Below, piece by piece: positions 7,963 to 11,000 of a stretch of 11,000 nt of DNA. A model generated the notes under the pieces. That model was not told the DNA's origin. It searched no databases and worked only from the letters and a program-made list of their open reading frames with translations. Position 1 is the first letter of the stretch. Each line of letters opens with the position of its first letter. The position numbers and the translations under genes were made by a program. Source of the stretch: Neocallimastix lanati (nom. inval.) (taxonomy: Eukaryota > Neocallimastigomycota > Neocallimastigomycetes > Neocallimastigales > Neocallimastigaceae). The DNA lies in the NCBI GenBank assembly GCA_016946835.1, contig JACVTC010000003.1, positions 2,296,501 through 2,307,500 of the forward strand. The letters are read 5' to 3'.

Positions 7963-8704
7963 TTAATTAATTTTAACATTCATTATACTACTTTTTTCCA
8001 ATGATTGAACAATTTCAACATTATTTTTATTTATTAATGAATTTGAATTTGTATCTGAAATACAAATTATTTTGGGTATAAATTTTGAAAAATTATTTAT
8101 ATTTTCAACATCGTCGTCTACAAATATATATGATTCAATATGTCTTGCAATATGACCTTTTCCAGGAGCAGTTGAACAAAATAGTACTTTATTAATGTCT
8201 AATATACCAGTTGTGAAAATTTCATGTTTACTTATTGAATTAAAGATTTCATTCTGTTCGTTTTCATCTTTTACTTGAATTACTATATAAATATCGAAAT
8301 TATCGGATAAAACAAACAATGTTGAAATCTGATTTTCATCAATTTCTTTTGGATTTGATGAATTTAATATAATCTAATTTTATCAATAAATTTAAATTTT
8401 TTTTATTGAACGAAATATATCGTTATATATTGAGTTAAAAATAAATTATATTTAATTATTACTATTTTTTTTTAAAAATAAATAAATAAATAAAAAGAAT
8501 TACATTTTTTCCTGATATAACTATTTTTATTTTTGAATGATTTTCGTTAAAATTGATATTTGAATCATCTGAGTTTTGTATAAAATCAATTACTTCGTCT
8601 TCATCATCCAGAGAATTTAACCACCATAAACCAACAGCAATTAATGATGCAACAGTAACACCTCCAATAAATTTATAAAATAAATTTTTTGATTTTTCTG
8701 ACAT
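7963..8704 (-). CDS. PEX22: Pex22-like peroxin, two exons, 203 residues
   Basis: Exon 1 is 8704-8504 and exon 2 is 8373-7963 on the minus strand. The donor is GTAATT, the acceptor AATTAG, and the intron 130 nt in phase 0. Residues 10-29 (YKFIGGVTVASLIAVGLWWL) form one membrane anchor, followed by an acidic linker and then a cytosolic domain from about residue 58. KIKIVISGKNIIL, IYIVIQV, KVLFCSTAPGKGHIARHI (129-146) and the segment ending FIPKIICIS (165-173) follow the Pex22 family order: a KVLFCST-G-K-R core, then an acidic segment and a final strand. Pex22 anchors the ubiquitin-conjugating enzyme Pex4 at the peroxisome membrane and stimulates it, allowing Pex5 receptor recycling. The second exon has no ATG of its own, which supports the splice. 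The start has A at -3. Family call from motif recognition, not a search. Confidence 0.8.
8374..8503 (-). other. Intron of the PEX22-like gene (130 nt)
   Basis: Read on the minus strand, the donor GTAATT follows codon Asn67 and the acceptor AATTAG precedes Ile68. If retained, the frame runs into AAAT-type repeats and stops after about a dozen codons. Confidence 0.82.
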
Positions 8705-9040
8705 TTTTATAAATTTTAAAATAGTATAATATATATAAAATTAAAAATATATAAAAATTTTAAAAGTGTTTTTTTTTTTTTAAAAAAAATGTAGATTTTT
8801 TTTTTTTTTTCTATTAAATTAAATGGAAAAAAAAAAATTTAATTATTATAATTATTATATAATTAATATATAATACAATTATGTATAACAATTATATTTT
8901 CAACTATATTTTAGTATATAATTATATAATTGTATATAAATCAATATATACAAAAATATATATATATATAAAAATTAAAATTCAATATTAATAATTATAC
9001 CGTATATGGCTATGACAGATGAAATTGGTGAAAAGGTTAT

Positions 9041-9071
<31 letters not shown>

Positions 9072-9202
9072 CTCTCTATAATTAAAAACCTGAATTAAAA
9101 ATATTTTTGTCATTATAATAGTATTGAAATTATATTCAATAAAATATGAGATAAAGTTTCCTTTATAAGAAATTGTATTGTTCTATTCGCATAAGACTTG
9201 CT
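8705..9202. other. Spacer with A/T tracts, T28 run and an isolated coding-like patch
   Basis: Contains the PEX22-like promoter side, TA-rich DNA, and 28 consecutive T at 9044-9071. Just before the T-run, 9006-9035 has more G/C than its surroundings and reads MAMTDEIGEK. The frame stays open through poly-Phe to a stop at 9096-9098. It may be a relic exon; no acceptable partner exon was found. Confidence 0.5.
8767..8818. promoter_or_regulatory. Paired T/A tracts upstream of the PEX22-like start
   Basis: T12 followed by A8, then a second T-tract, begins about 65 bp upstream of the minus-strand ATG at 8704. It resembles the T16A15 block ahead of the kinase gene. Candidate poly(dA:dT) promoter element by position only. 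Confidence 0.3.
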
Positions 9203-9418
9203 TTATATAACCTTGATCATTATTCCATTTATTTTTACATCATCCGATTCTCTCAATAATTTGTAAATATCAAAAATTTTTTTTAAAAGATATATATTTT
9301 TTTCGGTTATATTTTTTGGTAAATATTCAATACGTGCTTGATTATTATTATTTATGTTGAAACTTTCATGATTATTAATAAATTGTTTAATTTTTTTTAG
9401 AAATTTTGTTGAATTCAT
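9203..9418 (-). CDS. Hypothetical protein, 71 residues, uncertain
   Basis: A complete frame from ATG to TAA on the minus strand. The N-terminal part is basic (FLKKIKQFINN). An Asn-rich segment follows, then ITEKNIYLLKKIFDIYKLL, which could be one amphipathic helix. No signal peptide, membrane segment or family was recognised. An out-of-frame ATG lies seven bases upstream (9425) with A at -3 and opens a 12-codon frame overlapping this start, which argues against efficient translation. No convincing splice sites extend it. Codon composition is slightly more mixed than the flanking spacer, so a real small gene or a relic exon is possible. Confidence 0.35.
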   Translation of the reverse strand: MNSTKFLKKIKQFINNHESFNINNNNQARIEYLPKNITEKNIYLLKKIFDIYKLLRESDDVKINGIMIKVI

Positions 9419-9845
9419 TACTCATTTTATTGATATTTATTATTTTAATTATAAAAAAAAAATTAAAAAAAAAAAAATAAAAATAAAAAAACAAGATAAA
9501 AAAAAGGGAAATAAATATATACAATATAAAACGATAAAAAGATTATATGATATATTTGATGTAATATCGTTAAAATTCTTTAGATTTGGTGAAAGTATTA
9601 TCATCGATTATAAATTAATTTTTTTTTTTTTATTTTCATTGAGATCTTAAAACATATATAAAGACTGTACACAATCTCCAAATATTAATTTTTATAGAAT
9701 ATTTAAAATGAAAAGTGTATGACAAAAATAAACTTTTTATGTAACAATAAATCAATTATGTTTATAATAAAATAAAAAATAAAAATAAATAGATATAAAT
9801 TTAAAGCTATAAAATTTTCAAATTAGTTTAATATAAAAAACGTAG
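9419..9845. other. Gene-free stretch before the LRR remnant
   Basis: A-rich tracts (9450-9500) and a T-tract near 9619. No LRR exon, signal-peptide-like exon or usable ATG that could begin the downstream LRR locus was found; the ATG at 9708 stops after four codons. Confidence 0.6.
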
Positions 9846-10883
9846 CAAAAAAGTTAAGTGGATCCATTCTTGAATCCATTGGAAATTTAGTTAAATTAAA
9901 GAATTTGTAAATAGAAAGATATATATATTGAATACCATTTATTATTATATATACTAATATTAATTATTATAAATATATAAAAAAAAAAAGGTTTTTACAA
10001 GATAATAATTTAAGTGGATCCATTCCTGAATCTATTGGAAATTTAACAGAATTAAAAGAATTGTAAATATTCCTAATATATATATATATATATATATAAA
10101 TTCATTCTTATAAATATACTGATATCTAAATACTTTTCCCTTCACATATAATGATTTTAAATAAAAGAAAATTACACAAAAATAATATAACTGGACCTAT
10201 TCCTAATTCTATTGGAAAATTAACAATACTAGAAATCCTGTAAATATATATATATAATATAATATATACAGTAAAGTAAAGATAATCCATTAAAATGGTT
10301 TAAATAATTTTTTATTTATTATTGAAAGATATCTCAATGATAATAATCTTTCAGGTGAACTTCCAACTAAAGAAATGAAAAAAATGCATGGCCTACAGGA
10401 TATGTAATTATATATATAAAAGTTATAAACATTAGAATTTTTAAAATTTTTTCGTTTCTAAAATAAAATATATTTATTAATCCATAGTAATATAGAAAAA
10501 AAAATATAAATTATATGGAAAGATTCCAAATCTCTATTATGATAATTATTTTAGTATGAGCTTTTTTTTTTTTTTTTAATTAAATTAAATTATTTAAATT
10601 TAATTTTACTAAATATATAAAAATAATAAAATAATAAATTTATCATCAATCTATATATTTACATAGATTGCTTTTTCAGAGACACTCATATTTGTTATCC
10701 AAAAGAAAAAGTAAATTCCAGTTGTCATTATCCAAAAACTTACTATGATTGTACAAGTTGTGTTAATAATGCTCAAGTTGAAATGAAATTTGTACATGTT
10801 CAGATAACATCTATGGTATAGGTTATATTGAATGTAAACAAAAAAGTGGCGATGGTCATGGTAAAAGAAGAAGTTCTACTTAA
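9846..10883 (+). pseudogene. LRR-protein pseudogene, one repeat per exon, Cys-rich C-terminus
   Basis: LRR exons: up to 9906 (LSGSILESIGNLVKLKNL), 9991-10062 (72 nt, NNLSGSIPESIGNLTELKEL), 10168-10239 (72 nt, NITGPIPNSIGKLTILEIL), 10329-10403 (75 nt, NNLSGELPTKEMKK). Introns of 84, 105 and 89 nt all fall in phase 2 inside the final Leu codon, so exon equals repeat. A fifth LRR exon ending at 10553 reads KLYGKIPNLYYDNYF, but only one base out of phase with the preceding exon, at an A9 run. The last exon, from 10667, reads NCFFRDTHICYPKEK and on to CTSCVNNAQV; the frame then breaks and resumes as ICTCSDNIYGIGYIEC to a stop at 10881-10883. The first repeat lacks its first residues and carries Pro-to-Leu. 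Plant-type extracellular LRR architecture is inferred; no 5' end or signal peptide was found. Confident that it is LRR; fairly confident that it is broken. Confidence 0.8.
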
Positions 10884-11000
10884 TAAATTTTAATATAATA
10901 ATTTAAACTACAATTATTAAAATTATTAATAACTTTAAAAATATAAATTAATATCATATTATTTATTCTTGTCTATATTAATATATATATATATAATTTT
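10884..11000. other. A/T-rich DNA after the LRR remnant
   Basis: TA and TATA-like repeats to the window edge; nothing further seen. Confidence 0.6.

Noticed and set aside
7963-8319. Separate gene for the second PEX22-like segment
   Set aside because: The frame opens with TTG, not ATG, and stays open upstream to a clear acceptor; the segment is exon 2 of the 8704 gene.
10487-10553. Alternative acceptors to keep the fifth LRR exon in frame
   Set aside because: Acceptors at 10487 and 10495 were both tried with phase 2 entry; one hits a stop and the other gives a non-LRR frame, so a frame break is the simpler reading, although an A9 sequencing error is possible.

Overview
This is an extremely AT-rich eukaryotic nuclear window: intergenic and intronic DNA is almost pure A/T, and coding stretches are biased to Asn, Lys, Ile and Glu. 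The genes carry many short GT-AG introns, two exons of about 32 nt, poly-Asn-like coding, long homopolymers, and a plant-like leucine-rich-repeat (LRR) locus with one repeat per exon. Together these fit an anaerobic gut fungus (Neocallimastigomycota) best; another AT-rich protist such as a dictyostelid is not excluded. The organism is an inference. The splice sites are read directly from reading frame, GT/AG ends and protein family motifs.

Layout. Positions 1-1068 hold no gene; the promoter-proximal end has a T16A15 block and ATT repeats. From 1106 to 7149 (+) I reconstruct one gene of 10 exons and 9 introns, encoding a protein of about 1070 residues. Its N-terminal half is disordered and contains ten 14-residue tandem repeats. 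This is followed by a complete Ser/Thr kinase domain of KIN1/PAR-1/MARK-like type. Read naively, it looks like several unrelated ORFs. Its fifth intron (3983-5763, 1781 nt) is filled by about 233 copies of an ATTTT pentanucleotide, then a 59-bp minisatellite that embeds the same pentamer. This intron lies exactly between Arg and Asp of the catalytic HRD motif.

Positions 7150-7962 are a gene-free convergent spacer with AAAAC-type and ATT repeats. On the minus strand (8704 down to 7963) is a two-exon, 203-residue Pex22-like peroxin, the membrane anchor for the peroxisomal ubiquitin-conjugating enzyme Pex4. A weak 71-codon hypothetical ORF lies at 9203-9418 (-). From about 9846 to 10883 (+) is an LRR gene remnant: four recognisable LRR exons, a fifth with a frame break, and a Cys-rich C-terminal exon with a second frame break. 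It has no visible 5' end, so it reads as a pseudogene. 

I see no sign that the three loci act together. No RNA genes, transposases or CRISPR arrays were seen. The most notable structure is the giant pentanucleotide intron inside the kinase active site, not a new multigene system.
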